From a bacterium (lineage in GTDB: Bacteria > Hydrothermota > UBA3073 > JACQXS01 > JAQTXJ01), in assembly GCA_028716385.1 (NCBI GenBank), contig JAQUPX010000004.1, positions 275,165 to 339,164 on the forward strand: a stretch of 64,000 bases of DNA. Reading direction: 5' to 3'. This document shows, in pieces, positions 9,176 through 17,410 of this stretch. Numbering within the stretch: the first letter of the stretch is position 1; the number at the start of each line of letters is the position of its first letter. A program made the translations under genes and the position numbers. The notes below the pieces were generated by a model that was given only the letters and a program-made list of their open reading frames with translations, was not told the origin of the DNA and ran no database searches.

Positions 9176-9210
9176 TCGTCCGCCTGAAGCGGGCTCAAGG
9201 GCTTCTTATC
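9160..9210 (+). repeat. family C hairpin overlapping the rnfC stop
   Basis: Left arm GATAAGAATCCCT, inner CCGCCTGAAGCGG, right arm AAGGGCTTCTTATC. The TAA in the left arm is the rnfC stop codon. Another left-arm-like GATAAGAAACCCC follows at 9215. Confidence 0.75.
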
Positions 9211-9260
9211 AAAAGATAAGAAACCCCTAGTGTTAACATGGGGGGAAAGGTGATTTTAAA

Positions 9261-10313
9261 ATGAAAATAGGAATGATGGGAGGATGGAATACAAATTCAG
9301 GCTCTTCTTTTCATGCAGAACTTATTGGTAAGGAATGGATAGAAAGCGGGCATAAATTGGGAATTTTCACTTTTTATGATTACGCGTTTCACGGAACAGC
9401 AATTACAGGTGTAGATGAACCTTATGTTAGAAGATGTTTTACCGTATCGAGTTATGTCCCTCAAAAATTAGACCCTATACCATTTTTAATTTCAGAGTAT
9501 GAAGTATTTGTTACGCAGGATTTAGGGATGCTACCGAAAAACGAATTAGGTAAGATTTTTAAAAGAATAAAAAAGCGTTCCAAATGTGTGACTGTAATTC
9601 ACGATGGTAATTTATCTCAAAATCCCGACTTTTATCAATTTGAATGGGACTCTGTTGTATGCTTTGATGAACGATATGAAGAATTTTTAAAACCGGTATA
9701 TGGAGATAAAATCCGTATAATCCCTTATCCCTGTTTGCCATGGAAGCTTGGGAATAAAGAAGATGCGAGAAGAAAATTAGGTTTACCGATGGACAAAAAA
9801 ATTGTTTTTTCCTTTGGTCCGGCAGCAAAGCACATAATAGATATTATTCCGGATATTGCAGAGCTTGGCAAAAAATATCCTTTATTATTACTTATAGTGT
9901 CAAAGGAAAGGGATATTGTTAATTTTTTAAAGAGTTGTCTTCCTGTTATTCCTATACCTGTAAAAATTATAGAAGAAACGCCGGATACGAATAAATTGTA
10001 TGATTATTTATATGCAGCAGATACGTTAGTATTTAACAAGCCGTCTGCTTCGCAGGTTGTTGTATCAAGCACTGCTTTTCAATGTCTTGGTTCGGGGTGT
10101 CCTATAATATCCCGCAATTCCAATTTTGCCGAATATTTTGATAAAGAAGTAATGAAATTTTCAAATACGGATGAATTAAAACAACAATTGGTTTCAGTGT
10201 TTGAAGAGAAAGAAGAATATAAAAAAACTTTAGAATCTGCAAAACTATATGTGACTAAAAATTCCTATAAGGAGATAGGAAGAATGTTTATAGACCTTTT
10301 TAAGAGTCTTTAA
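9261..10313 (+). CDS. glycosyltransferase-like protein (GT-B)
   Basis: 350 residues. It begins MKIGMMGGWNTNSGSSFHAE, a short GT-B N terminus. An IRIIPYPCLPW linker precedes KIVFSFGPAAKHIIDII. The C-terminal region YDYLYAADTLVFNKPSASQ and FQCLGSGCPIISRNSNFAEYF corresponds to the donor domain of GT4-like enzymes. The acidic EX7E pair is not clear, so the exact family is uncertain. A GGGGGGAAAGG purine run serves as SD. It lies 50 nt before the GH130 gene, from which a family C hairpin separates it. The two probably act on the same glycan. Confidence 0.7.
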   Translation: MKIGMMGGWNTNSGSSFHAELIGKEWIESGHKLGIFTFYDYAFHGTAITGVDEPYVRRCFTVSSYVPQKLDPIPFLISEYEVFVTQDLGMLPKNELGKIFKRIKKRSKCVTVIHDGNLSQNPDFYQFEWDSVVCFDERYEEFLKPVYGDKIRIIPYPCLPWKLGNKEDARRKLGLPMDKKIVFSFGPAAKHIIDIIPDIAELGKKYPLLLLIVSKERDIVNFLKSCLPVIPIPVKIIEETPDTNKLYDYLYAADTLVFNKPSASQVVVSSTAFQCLGSGCPIISRNSNFAEYFDKEVMKFSNTDELKQQLVSVFEEKEEYKKTLESAKLYVTKNSYKEIGRMFIDLFKSL

Positions 10314-10316
10314 ATT

Positions 10317-10354
10317 GATAAGAAGCCCTATTTGCTATTGCTCAAGGGATTATC
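10317..10354 (+). repeat. family C hairpin without inner palindrome
   Basis: Arms GATAAGAAGCCCT and CAAGGGATTATC with an AT-rich loop. It sits directly in front of the GH130 ribosome binding site. Confidence 0.6.
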
Positions 10355-10364
10355 AGGAAAAGCT

Positions 10365-11294
10365 ATGAATAATATTTTAAAAAGATATAAGGGAAATCCG
10401 ATTTTAGAACCCATATTTGAAAATTCGTGGGAAGCTCGTATGGTATATAATTGTGCGGCATTATATGAAGGTGGTAAAGTTCATCTTGTGTATAGAGCAA
10501 GAGGCGTGGATGGCGGGGTATCAAGATTGGGATATGCTTCAAGCAAAGACGGTTTACATATTGATGAGAGATTACCGGAGCCAATTTTTACCGGTAATTC
10601 TTCAAGTGATTTTGAATGTTTTGGATGCGAAGACCCGAGATTAACAAGGATAGAAGATAGAATATATATGTGTTATACAGCTTTTGGACAAGTTCCGGGT
10701 ATTAGCAGACGGGTAAATTCAATACAATTGGGCATGACTTCTATTTCTTTGCGTGACTTTTTGAACAAAAGATGGAACTGGGAAAAACCGTGGTACCCAT
10801 TTTTTAGAGTAGACAATAAAGATGCTTTTTTATTTCCTGAACGTATTAAAGGGAAATATGTTTTATACCATAGGATACCGCCTCATATGTGGATAAGTTA
10901 TTCAAATGATTTAAAAAACTGGGATGAAGCGAAAATACTAATGAAAATTCGTTCCGGGTGGGAAAACTTTAAAATAGGTGGGGGAGCGCCGCCTATTAAA
11001 ACTAAAAAAGGCTGGCTTATTGTATATCATGGAGTAAATGAAAAATTTCATTATCAATTGGGGCTTGCGATGGCTTCATTAGACGACCCGTCTAAAATTA
11101 TATATAGATACGAGAAGCCATTTTTGAGCCCTACGGAAAGTTATGAGAAAGAGGGATTAGTTCCTAATGTAGTTTTTACTTGTGGTGCGGTGGTAATAAA
11201 GGATACTCTTTTTGTTTATTATGGTGGTGCGGATAGTGTTATTTGTGTTGCAACTGCAAATATGAAAGAGCTATTGAATAAAATAAAAATATAG
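10365..11294 (+). CDS. GH130 family beta-mannoside phosphorylase/hydrolase
   Basis: About 309 residues from ATG 10365, which follows AGGAAAAGCT. An upstream ATG at 10332 lies inside a repeat and is not favoured. Five-bladed GH130 propeller hallmarks are present: RYKGNPILEP near the N terminus, VYRARGVDGG, the catalytic-acid segment GCEDPRLT, HRIPPHMWISYS, GGGAPPIKTKKGWLIVYHGV and VVFTCGAVV. Family members phosphorolyse or hydrolyse beta-mannosides. No signal peptide is seen, which favours a cytosolic phosphorylase recycling mannose-containing glycans. It follows a glycosyltransferase in the same orientation. Confidence 0.85.
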   Translation: MNNILKRYKGNPILEPIFENSWEARMVYNCAALYEGGKVHLVYRARGVDGGVSRLGYASSKDGLHIDERLPEPIFTGNSSSDFECFGCEDPRLTRIEDRIYMCYTAFGQVPGISRRVNSIQLGMTSISLRDFLNKRWNWEKPWYPFFRVDNKDAFLFPERIKGKYVLYHRIPPHMWISYSNDLKNWDEAKILMKIRSGWENFKIGGGAPPIKTKKGWLIVYHGVNEKFHYQLGLAMASLDDPSKIIYRYEKPFLSPTESYEKEGLVPNVVFTCGAVVIKDTLFVYYGGADSVICVATANMKELLNKIKI

Positions 11295-11408
11295 TTATAC
11301 TGAAACACTCTGCCTTAGATGGGATTAAAGCCTAACAGCAGGGAGAAAAATTTATTGATTTATAATATCCTGATAAATGCAAGGTGACTGAAAGTTCCGT
11401 AACATAAC

Positions 11409-11448
11409 AGGATAACAAGTTCTAAAAAAAGATAAGAGCTTATAAAGA
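11409..11448 (+). repeat. degenerate family C/F hairpin
   Basis: GGATAACAAGTTCT ... AGAGCTTATAAAG in the leader of the propeller gene, directly upstream of its GGGGAGAGG ribosome binding site. Confidence 0.45.
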
Positions 11449-11460
11449 GGGGAGAGGATT

Positions 11461-13623
11461 ATGATAATATTATTTCTCATTATGGCACAGCAATGGACGA
11501 GCTTTTTAAATCCACAACCGATATATAATATTGCTTCAAATGGTGAAAACATATGGGCGGCTACTAATGGAGGAATATTAGGTTACAAAAAATCAACAAC
11601 AGATAGTTTTCAACAGATTACAAATACAAGTGGCTTGCCAAACAATCAGATAGTAGATGTTGCTATTGACAGATATGGTAATATGTGGTTTTTATGTGCG
11701 AATAGAGTTGTTACCAACGGAGGAATAATTATTATGTCTTCCGATATGAGTAAAAAGAGACTTTTTACATATATGGAGGGATTGCCAAGTTATAATTTTT
11801 CATCAATTTGTATAGATGGTGATTCAGTATGGGTGGGGACAGAAGATAATACTAAGATATGGCTTTATGATATGAAAGGCGATCCATTCAATGCGAGCCA
11901 GCAGGGTATTTTACTGAAAAATCTTTATCCGAGTAATGAAGTTAAAGAGATAAAGATATTTGAAGATATAGTATGGTTCGGGACAAATAGTGGAATTGGC
12001 GTATCAAACAAATCTCTTGATAGTTTTATAGTTTGTAACACTGATAATGGATTACCTAACGATACTGTATATGCTATTGAAAAATGGAACAACTATATGT
12101 GGGCCGGCACTAAGAAGGGAATAGCAAGAATACTTGTTGATAGTATAAGATTTGGAGATAGCGTATTATGGGATATTGTAGATACTAATTTTAAAGTAAA
12201 TGACTTTTGTGCCGTAGATACGGCGTTATGGATGGCATGTTCGCAAGGAACTTATAGATGTGAATTAGTCGGAGACACTTCTTGCAATTGGGTACAAATT
12301 GCAGGTTATGACTCAAGGGCGTTATTATTTGACAATACATTATGGATTGGAACTGCGTGGAATGGAATTGTAAAATATGCAAATCCTATTCAAGAATACA
12401 AACCGGAAGGGCCTGCTTCTAATTATTTTCTTAATATGGCAATGGATTTAGATGGCAGCATCTGGTCAAGTCACTGGGGAGCCCCCGAATGGGAACATAA
12501 TAAAGTCAGCAAGTTATATAAAGATGGGGATGATTGGAAATGGAAAGTATATTCTTTTGACGTTCCATCCGTTACGAATATTCTGGTGGACAAGAATAAC
12601 AATAAATGGATAACAATGGCAGACTGGAGGAATCAACCGGTATGTGCCGTAGCAAGAATATTTCCAAACGATTCAATAATTTACATAACAATAGATGCAC
12701 CCGGAGGGGCGAATTTTGTTACCGGTTCTTGTTTAGATAATAATGGAGATTTATGGATTGCAAGTACGGATGGGTATATTCGTAGGATTAGAGCCAGCAC
12801 GAATCAGGTAGATACTGCATTTTCGGATCCTAATGGCTATACAACATGGGTATGTCCAATGATGAGAGATGCCGATGGAAATTTATGGTTAGGCAGTATA
12901 AGGCCTCAATGTTTAGCGATACTGAAAAAAGACGGGACGATGCAGAAAGAATTAATAAACGAGGAATTTTATTTTTTTAATAAAGAAAAGCCGGGTGAAG
13001 TATGGGTAGGTTCTACCAGTGGTGTGCATCAGTTTAAGAATCTTCAAAATATTAATTCTAATTCTTACACTATAAGTCAACTTGGTGGAGTTCCCCGTGA
13101 TATGATAATAGATTCTACAAATATATGGTTTGCGATATCTAAATCTACAGAAACAGACATTGGTGGAATAAGAAAACTCTCAAGTACTGGGGGTTTTACA
13201 ACATATACAACTCAGAATGGTTTGGTAAACGACCTTGCAAAAGGTATAGAACTTGACCGTATAAATAAAGTTTTATGGGTTGGGACAGACAATGGGTTAT
13301 CAAGATTTGTTGAATCATCTACAACGCTTATTGATACTTCAAATGCGTCTGAAATTATAGTATGTCCGAATCCATTTATGGTATCCAAACATAAAGAAGT
13401 AGTATTTTATATAGACTCTGCAGGGATTTCAGGTGGAGAGGTTAGAGTATATACTTTATCCGGGAAATTACTGAAAAAAATAGAGCATATTAATTCTTCT
13501 AAAGTTATATGGGATGGTAAAGATATGATGGGGAGTAAAGTTTCCTCAGGAGTATATTTAGTCAGCGCTTTTAATAATACAGCAAAGAAGAAATATCTTA
13601 CGAAATTTGCAATTATTAAGTAA
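11461..13623 (+). CDS. secreted beta-propeller (two-component-regulator-propeller type) with T9SS sorting domain
   Basis: 720 residues. The N terminus MIILFLIMAQQ is a very short hydrophobic stretch with no basic n-region. The body contains repeated propeller blades of the regulator-propeller type: NGENIWAATNGGI, DSVWVGTEDN, GLPNDTVYAIEKWNNYMWAGT and KVLWVGTDNGLSRF. The final ~80 residues are a sorting domain (CPNPFMV, VRVYTLSGKLLKKIE, WDGKDMMG, SGVYLVSAFN). There is no kinase or DNA-binding domain, so it is a stand-alone exported propeller, probably a surface-attached binding protein. A good SD (GGGGAGAGG) precedes the ATG. It converges with the kinase gene 45 nt downstream. Confidence 0.8.
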   Translation: MIILFLIMAQQWTSFLNPQPIYNIASNGENIWAATNGGILGYKKSTTDSFQQITNTSGLPNNQIVDVAIDRYGNMWFLCANRVVTNGGIIIMSSDMSKKRLFTYMEGLPSYNFSSICIDGDSVWVGTEDNTKIWLYDMKGDPFNASQQGILLKNLYPSNEVKEIKIFEDIVWFGTNSGIGVSNKSLDSFIVCNTDNGLPNDTVYAIEKWNNYMWAGTKKGIARILVDSIRFGDSVLWDIVDTNFKVNDFCAVDTALWMACSQGTYRCELVGDTSCNWVQIAGYDSRALLFDNTLWIGTAWNGIVKYANPIQEYKPEGPASNYFLNMAMDLDGSIWSSHWGAPEWEHNKVSKLYKDGDDWKWKVYSFDVPSVTNILVDKNNNKWITMADWRNQPVCAVARIFPNDSIIYITIDAPGGANFVTGSCLDNNGDLWIASTDGYIRRIRASTNQVDTAFSDPNGYTTWVCPMMRDADGNLWLGSIRPQCLAILKKDGTMQKELINEEFYFFNKEKPGEVWVGSTSGVHQFKNLQNINSNSYTISQLGGVPRDMIIDSTNIWFAISKSTETDIGGIRKLSSTGGFTTYTTQNGLVNDLAKGIELDRINKVLWVGTDNGLSRFVESSTTLIDTSNASEIIVCPNPFMVSKHKEVVFYIDSAGISGGEVRVYTLSGKLLKKIEHINSSKVIWDGKDMMGSKVSSGVYLVSAFNNTAKKKYLTKFAIIK

Positions 13624-13668
13624 ACTAGCAGAGTTGGATAATCCGCCTGATTCGGTGCCAATTGATTC

Positions 13669-14787
13669 CTAAGAAACAGGCAGCGAATTTATTATTTCTT
13701 TTAGTTTTGGAAATTCAGTGGTTTCGGAAAGTGCCTTTTTCAGGTAGTTAACCCCGGGTGGGATATATTGAAGGAATGAAGTTTTACCTTTTACAAGAGA
13801 GAGGAAAGCAAATGCGCCGAGCGCCTGCATATTTCGTTGAAGCCCTGTGTAAATAAAAATTTGTTTAAATTGTTCTTTGTTGATATTTACTTTCCATATA
13901 TCTATCAGGGAATTAATGTAATAATTTATAAGTTCTTCTCTTATGGTATCTTCCAATACTATGTAAGGGTCTTTCAGTAAGGAGGCTATATCATAAGCAA
14001 GCAAGCCCTGTCTTGCTCCCTGAAAGTCTACAATATATACCCTATTTTGTTTCAAGAAGATATTTTTAGATTGAAAGTCTCTATGCATAAAATAAAATGG
14101 TTCATTTACAAGGCGCATTGCCAGATTATGGAATTCTGTCTGTAAAAGTTGGTTGTTTTCGATATTGTTTATTCCGCCTGAGGCAGATTCCATCACCGCC
14201 GCAGCGGGATGTTCCATTTTACAATACTTTCCAAGAAAATATTGAGTAAAATATTGAGTTTCCCATCTAAAAGTATTGTAATCAAACTTACGGGTAATTA
14301 TAGGGGCGCAGTGTGAACTTTTTTCTAATCCCATTATTTGCATATTCAGAAGCGTGTCAATGACCTGTTTATAAGTTTCCAGAACGGGATAATTATATTT
14401 TTTTATAGCAAGTTCAAGACTTAAGTCGCCTATATCTTCTGCGAGCAGAAAATGTTCTTTTTTATCAGAGTAATAAATTTCAGGAACTGCTGTTTTTGTT
14501 TTTTTAAGGACAGATGCAATTGCAATATAATTTTCAAATTCCTGATCCCCGGGAGTATCGCCACCAAGACGGGGTGTTCCATCTATTAAAAGTATAATAG
14601 ATTTCCCCCCGCTAAGACCACTAAGGGCTACGCCCAAAGGCTTTCTACTGTCTTCTTTCGCCGCCGTAGCGGGATGTTCCATAATCCTATAAAATTCCCG
14701 AGTCGAGCCCCCTTCTGTCAGTTGTTGTATGGCAAAGTTATCATGGAAACCAAGATTTCGAATAGCTTTTCTTATTATAGCGTTCAT
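13669..14787 (-). CDS. amgK: AmgK-like aminosugar kinase (APH fold) with in-frame palindromic inserts
   Basis: 372 residues of the aminoglycoside-phosphotransferase/COG3178 fold. The catalytic loop is H235-R-D237-F-Q-S-K-N242 and the metal motif is D254 in VDFQGARQGLLAYDIASLL. The N terminus LTEGGSTREFYRI matches the start of AmgK kinases, which phosphorylate MurNAc/GlcNAc at C1. The product of the gene just upstream (nucleotidyltransferase) would then use the sugar-1-phosphate. Three segments are encoded by dispersed palindromic elements: residues ~36-62 (MEHPATAAKED ... LSGLSGG), 70-77 (GTPRLGGD) and 191-205 (MEHPAAAVMESASGG). All keep frame and avoid the catalytic motifs. Sugar specificity is inferred only from the pairing. 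Confidence 0.75.
   Translation of the reverse strand: MNAIIRKAIRNLGFHDNFAIQQLTEGGSTREFYRIMEHPATAAKEDSRKPLGVALSGLSGGKSIILLIDGTPRLGGDTPGDQEFENYIAIASVLKKTKTAVPEIYYSDKKEHFLLAEDIGDLSLELAIKKYNYPVLETYKQVIDTLLNMQIMGLEKSSHCAPIITRKFDYNTFRWETQYFTQYFLGKYCKMEHPAAAVMESASGGINNIENNQLLQTEFHNLAMRLVNEPFYFMHRDFQSKNIFLKQNRVYIVDFQGARQGLLAYDIASLLKDPYIVLEDTIREELINYYINSLIDIWKVNINKEQFKQIFIYTGLQRNMQALGAFAFLSLVKGKTSFLQYIPPGVNYLKKALSETTEFPKLKEIINSLPVS
14171..14220 (-). repeat. adjacent family B and family A elements inside the kinase gene
   Basis: TCCGCCTGAGGCAGA (14173-14187) followed by CACCGCCGCAGCGGGATGTTCC (14194-14215). They translate on the minus strand as MEHPAAAVMESASGG. Confidence 0.75.
14558..14580 (-). repeat. 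family A element inside the kinase gene
   Basis: CGCCACCAAGACGGGGTGTTCC, a decayed family A copy, read as GTPRLGGD on the minus strand. Confidence 0.6.
14607..14682 (-). repeat. composite palindromic insert inside the kinase gene
   Basis: CCCCGCTAAGACCACTAAGG and GGGCTACGCCC-type palindromic sequence, then a family A element CGCCGCCGTAGCGGGATGTTCC (14659-14680). Together they encode about 27 residues lying between REFYRI and IILLIDG. Confidence 0.65.
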
Positions 14788-14803
14788 TTAGGAGTATTAT
14801 TTA

Positions 14804-15718
14804 CTACTCAAGCTGGAAGCTTGAGTTACTAAAGAATATTCTATTTTTATCTTTTGTATTATTAGCGATTGTAATATTATCCCATACAATACAATTTTCT
14901 AAAACCACATTATTTCCGATTGTGCAATTTTGTCCTATAGAAACAAAGCCATTTAATATGGTAGTTTTAGGTATATTAGAACCTTTTCCGATATGAATAT
15001 TGGTAGAGGGTAGGGGAATAGATAGATTAATTCCGTTTAAAACTATAGATTTATGGGTTTCAAGGTAACTTTCCGGTGTTCCTATGTCTGACCAGAAATG
15101 ATTTTGGGTAATATAGCCCTTTATAGCGTTAAGGTTGATTAATTTATTATAAGCAGGTATAATATCGGCAGGTCCCTTATTATCCGGCAAAAAATCAAGT
15201 ATTTTGTTTGACATAATTGAAATTCCTGTAAATGCAAGAGATTTTGGATTATTTTGGTCATTAACGCTTAAAATGTTATTTGCGGATAAAGTTACTTTAT
15301 TGAATGTTTTATAGTCGTGTAATATAAGTGTAATTATAGCGTTTTCTCTTTTATGGAATTCAATTGCGGGCTGAAGGTTTATATTGCTTAATATATCGCC
15401 ATTATGGACTATAAATATGTCTTCGGAATGTAAAAATTCTTTTATATTTCCAATTCCGCCTGCGATACCAAGTATTTGAGATTCGTAGGAAAAATTAAAA
15501 GTCGCGTTGAATTTAGCGCTTGATAGTATATAATTCTTTATTTTATCTGCCAGATGGTGGGTATTTATACAAAACTCAGATATATTCAACGATTTTAGAT
15601 GAAAAACAATGTTATCAATAATAGGTTGTCCAAATATAGGGAATAGGGGTTTGGGAAGGTAATTTGTTAGTGGCATTACCCTTTTCCCATAGCCTGCGCA
15701 AAGTATAACTGCCTTCAT
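14804..15718 (-). CDS. MurU-like sugar-1-phosphate nucleotidyltransferase with C-terminal left-handed beta helix
   Basis: 304 residues. The N-terminal Rossmann domain has the signature AVILCAGYGKRVMPLTNYLPKPL (the GxGxRmxPlT..xPKP nucleotide loop), then FIVHNGDILSNI with the metal aspartate and GIAGGIGNI. From about residue 225 hexapeptide-like repeats (IHIGKGSNIPK, VSIGQNCTIGNNVVLENCIV) form a short left-handed beta helix. Enzymes of this group make UDP-, GDP- or dTDP-sugars. With the kinase starting 17 nt downstream, a MurU-AmgK-type anhydro-MurNAc/aminosugar recycling pathway is plausible. GDP-mannose-type pyrophosphorylase activity is the alternative. Confidence 0.8.
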   Translation of the reverse strand: MKAVILCAGYGKRVMPLTNYLPKPLFPIFGQPIIDNIVFHLKSLNISEFCINTHHLADKIKNYILSSAKFNATFNFSYESQILGIAGGIGNIKEFLHSEDIFIVHNGDILSNINLQPAIEFHKRENAIITLILHDYKTFNKVTLSANNILSVNDQNNPKSLAFTGISIMSNKILDFLPDNKGPADIIPAYNKLINLNAIKGYITQNHFWSDIGTPESYLETHKSIVLNGINLSIPLPSTNIHIGKGSNIPKTTILNGFVSIGQNCTIGNNVVLENCIVWDNITIANNTKDKNRIFFSNSSFQLE

Positions 15719-15769
15719 AGGGTGTATATTAATATTTTTATAAAGAAAGGCAAGAAATTTTATATTTTT

Positions 15770-15818
15770 CCAGTGGTTACAATTTTTTCGTCTTTTTTTT
15801 AGAGATTGAAACCACTGG
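15770..15818. promoter_or_regulatory. inverted repeat between divergent genes
   Basis: CCAGTGGTT (15770-15778) and AACCACTGG (15810-15818) are perfect 9-nt arms around a T-rich 31-nt spacer. It is in the gap between the nucleotidyltransferase and the FlgM-like gene. It could be an operator or a hairpin. Confidence 0.4.
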
Positions 15819-15909
15819 AGGGACTATAGTAGAAAAGAATAAGAGCTTCTAAAAAAATAAATTATTTTTTATTAAAGTTTTTATAAAAGCATACGATAAT
15901 GATTGTAGA

Positions 15910-16176
15910 ATGGGAATAGATAAAATAAAAGGTATTATAGACGAGTCGAAGGTTTCGCCTTCAAAATCCAAGAATACGGATAAAGGCAAGGCTACGACTG
16001 ATAGTAATAGTGTAGGTGGGGATATAAATGGTACCCAGAAGGTTATTTTTGAATCATTGGATATAAGGGAAGACAAGATTGCAGAAGTAAAAGAAAGAAT
16101 TAATCAAAGTTTTTACGATAGAGATGATGTAAAGAAAGAAGCTGTTGAGAACTTGTTGAATATTTTCAATTCGTAG
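15910..16176 (+). CDS. FlgM-like anti-sigma factor candidate
   Basis: 88 residues, acidic and basic rich. The first ~50 residues are low complexity (VSPSKSKNTDKGKATTD), as expected for the disordered half of FlgM. The C-terminal part REDKIAEVKERINQSFYDRD followed by VKKEAVENLLNIF fits the FlgM pattern of I..lk..I..G.Y....v...A..ll that binds sigma28. No flagellar gene is in the window, so it may control another sigma factor or reflect flagellar genes elsewhere. There is no strong SD; the start is the first ATG. A divergent inverted repeat lies upstream. Confidence 0.55.
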   Translation: MGIDKIKGIIDESKVSPSKSKNTDKGKATTDSNSVGGDINGTQKVIFESLDIREDKIAEVKERINQSFYDRDDVKKEAVENLLNIFNS

Positions 16177-16217
16177 GATTCCTCGTAGTTGTAGTCCCGT
16201 TTAATTCATTATTTTTC

Positions 16218-17321
16218 TCAGGATAATTTATTTGCTCTAAAGGTTGCAAATATTGCAATTATTAGGAGTGCGGCGTTTGCGAACCACATTGCAATCCACG
16301 GTTGAACTACGCCTCTATCTCCCAAACTTTCTCCACCTACAAGGCATACGTAATAAAATATAAAGAATAGTAGCGGTAATCCGAAACCTACGCCAATGCC
16401 TCTTTTTTTCACTCTGATTGCTAAGGGGCAGCCTAACAGGATAAATATGAAAGAGGCAGCGGGTATCGAGTATTTTTTATGGTATTCTACCAGCATTGAG
16501 TATATTTTACCGCTTTTAATCTTAGTTGGCTTAGATTTTTGTAATTCTCTGTTTATATCTTTTTTTAGTGCTTTAGCGGAGAGTTCCCGTTCTCCCCGGA
16601 AGTCTTTTTGTATTCTAATTTCTTCGTTATCCATAGGGATATAAATTCGCTGTTCTTTAAAGCTTATTTTCCGGTAGCGTTTATCTTTAATCAATTCGTG
16701 AATCTCCCCATTATTTAGTACCAATATAACTTTGTTGCTATCGGTAATAAACTTACCATTTTGGGCAAAAATTTCTCGTTCAGTAGATTTTTCTAATAGT
16801 CTAACACGTTCAATTTGTCCTGATTTATAATTAACTGCTCCTACATTCAGGTAATATCCTTCAAAATCAGTAAATGTTACGAAAGGTTTTATCTGCAGAC
16901 TTGGTTTTTTTTGTGCCAATTCAAGCATTATGTTTTTTAGTTTATGATTGGATTCAGGTAAAGTATGGTTATTAAACCATATCATAAATAGTGCAAGTCC
17001 TATGCCCATAATTAAAGGGAATGTATTAAGTTTTAACGGGTTAATTCCCGAGCTTCTTATTGCCGTGATTTCAAAATCCGAAGACAATCTGCCGAATGCC
17101 ATACAAGAAGCTACCATTACGCTCATAGGGATAGTTAATGCGAAAATGGAAGGCATATATAAGAGTAATATATACAATACAGTTAAAAAGGGGACGCCTT
17201 TACCAATTACATCCCATATAAGGAGGAAGATTTGGTTCATAAGCAAGATGGACGTTAATGCTAATAATCCAATGAAGAATGGGGCGATATGTTCTTTTAC
17301 TACATAAAGATTAAGAATCAT
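16218..17321 (-). CDS. LptF/LptG-family LPS export permease
   Basis: 367 residues. Hydrophobic helices are at about residues 10-35, 55-80, 98-115, and three more near the C terminus (AASFIFILLGCPLAI, GLPLLFFIFYYVCLV, ANAALLIIAIFATF). The motif FNNHTLPESNHKLKNIM and the following periplasmic beta-jellyroll (FEGYYLNVGAVNYKSGQI ...) are typical of YjgP/YjgQ. LptF and LptG form the inner-membrane channel that lifts LPS into the Lpt bridge, with LptB as ATPase. Only one such gene is visible, and which paralog it is cannot be decided. It is the last gene of the minus-strand string starting at 28347. Confidence 0.85.
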   Translation of the reverse strand: MILNLYVVKEHIAPFFIGLLALTSILLMNQIFLLIWDVIGKGVPFLTVLYILLLYMPSIFALTIPMSVMVASCMAFGRLSSDFEITAIRSSGINPLKLNTFPLIMGIGLALFMIWFNNHTLPESNHKLKNIMLELAQKKPSLQIKPFVTFTDFEGYYLNVGAVNYKSGQIERVRLLEKSTEREIFAQNGKFITDSNKVILVLNNGEIHELIKDKRYRKISFKEQRIYIPMDNEEIRIQKDFRGERELSAKALKKDINRELQKSKPTKIKSGKIYSMLVEYHKKYSIPAASFIFILLGCPLAIRVKKRGIGVGFGLPLLFFIFYYVCLVGGESLGDRGVVQPWIAMWFANAALLIIAIFATFRANKLS

Positions 17322-17410
17322 AAACTATAGTTGTTTATCATTATAGGTAGATATGCAGTATGGAAAGTATAATTTCCATACTTTAGGTTACTTAATAAAA
17401 GCAACATCCA

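Noticed and set aside
11461..13623. Hybrid two-component sensor kinase
   Set aside because: Propeller blades match that group but histidine kinase and receiver domains are absent; the protein ends in a sorting domain.
15801..15830. GATTGAAACC resembling the end of a CRISPR repeat
   Set aside because: It occurs once, with no regular spacer-repeat array and no cas genes; it is explained as one arm of an inverted repeat.
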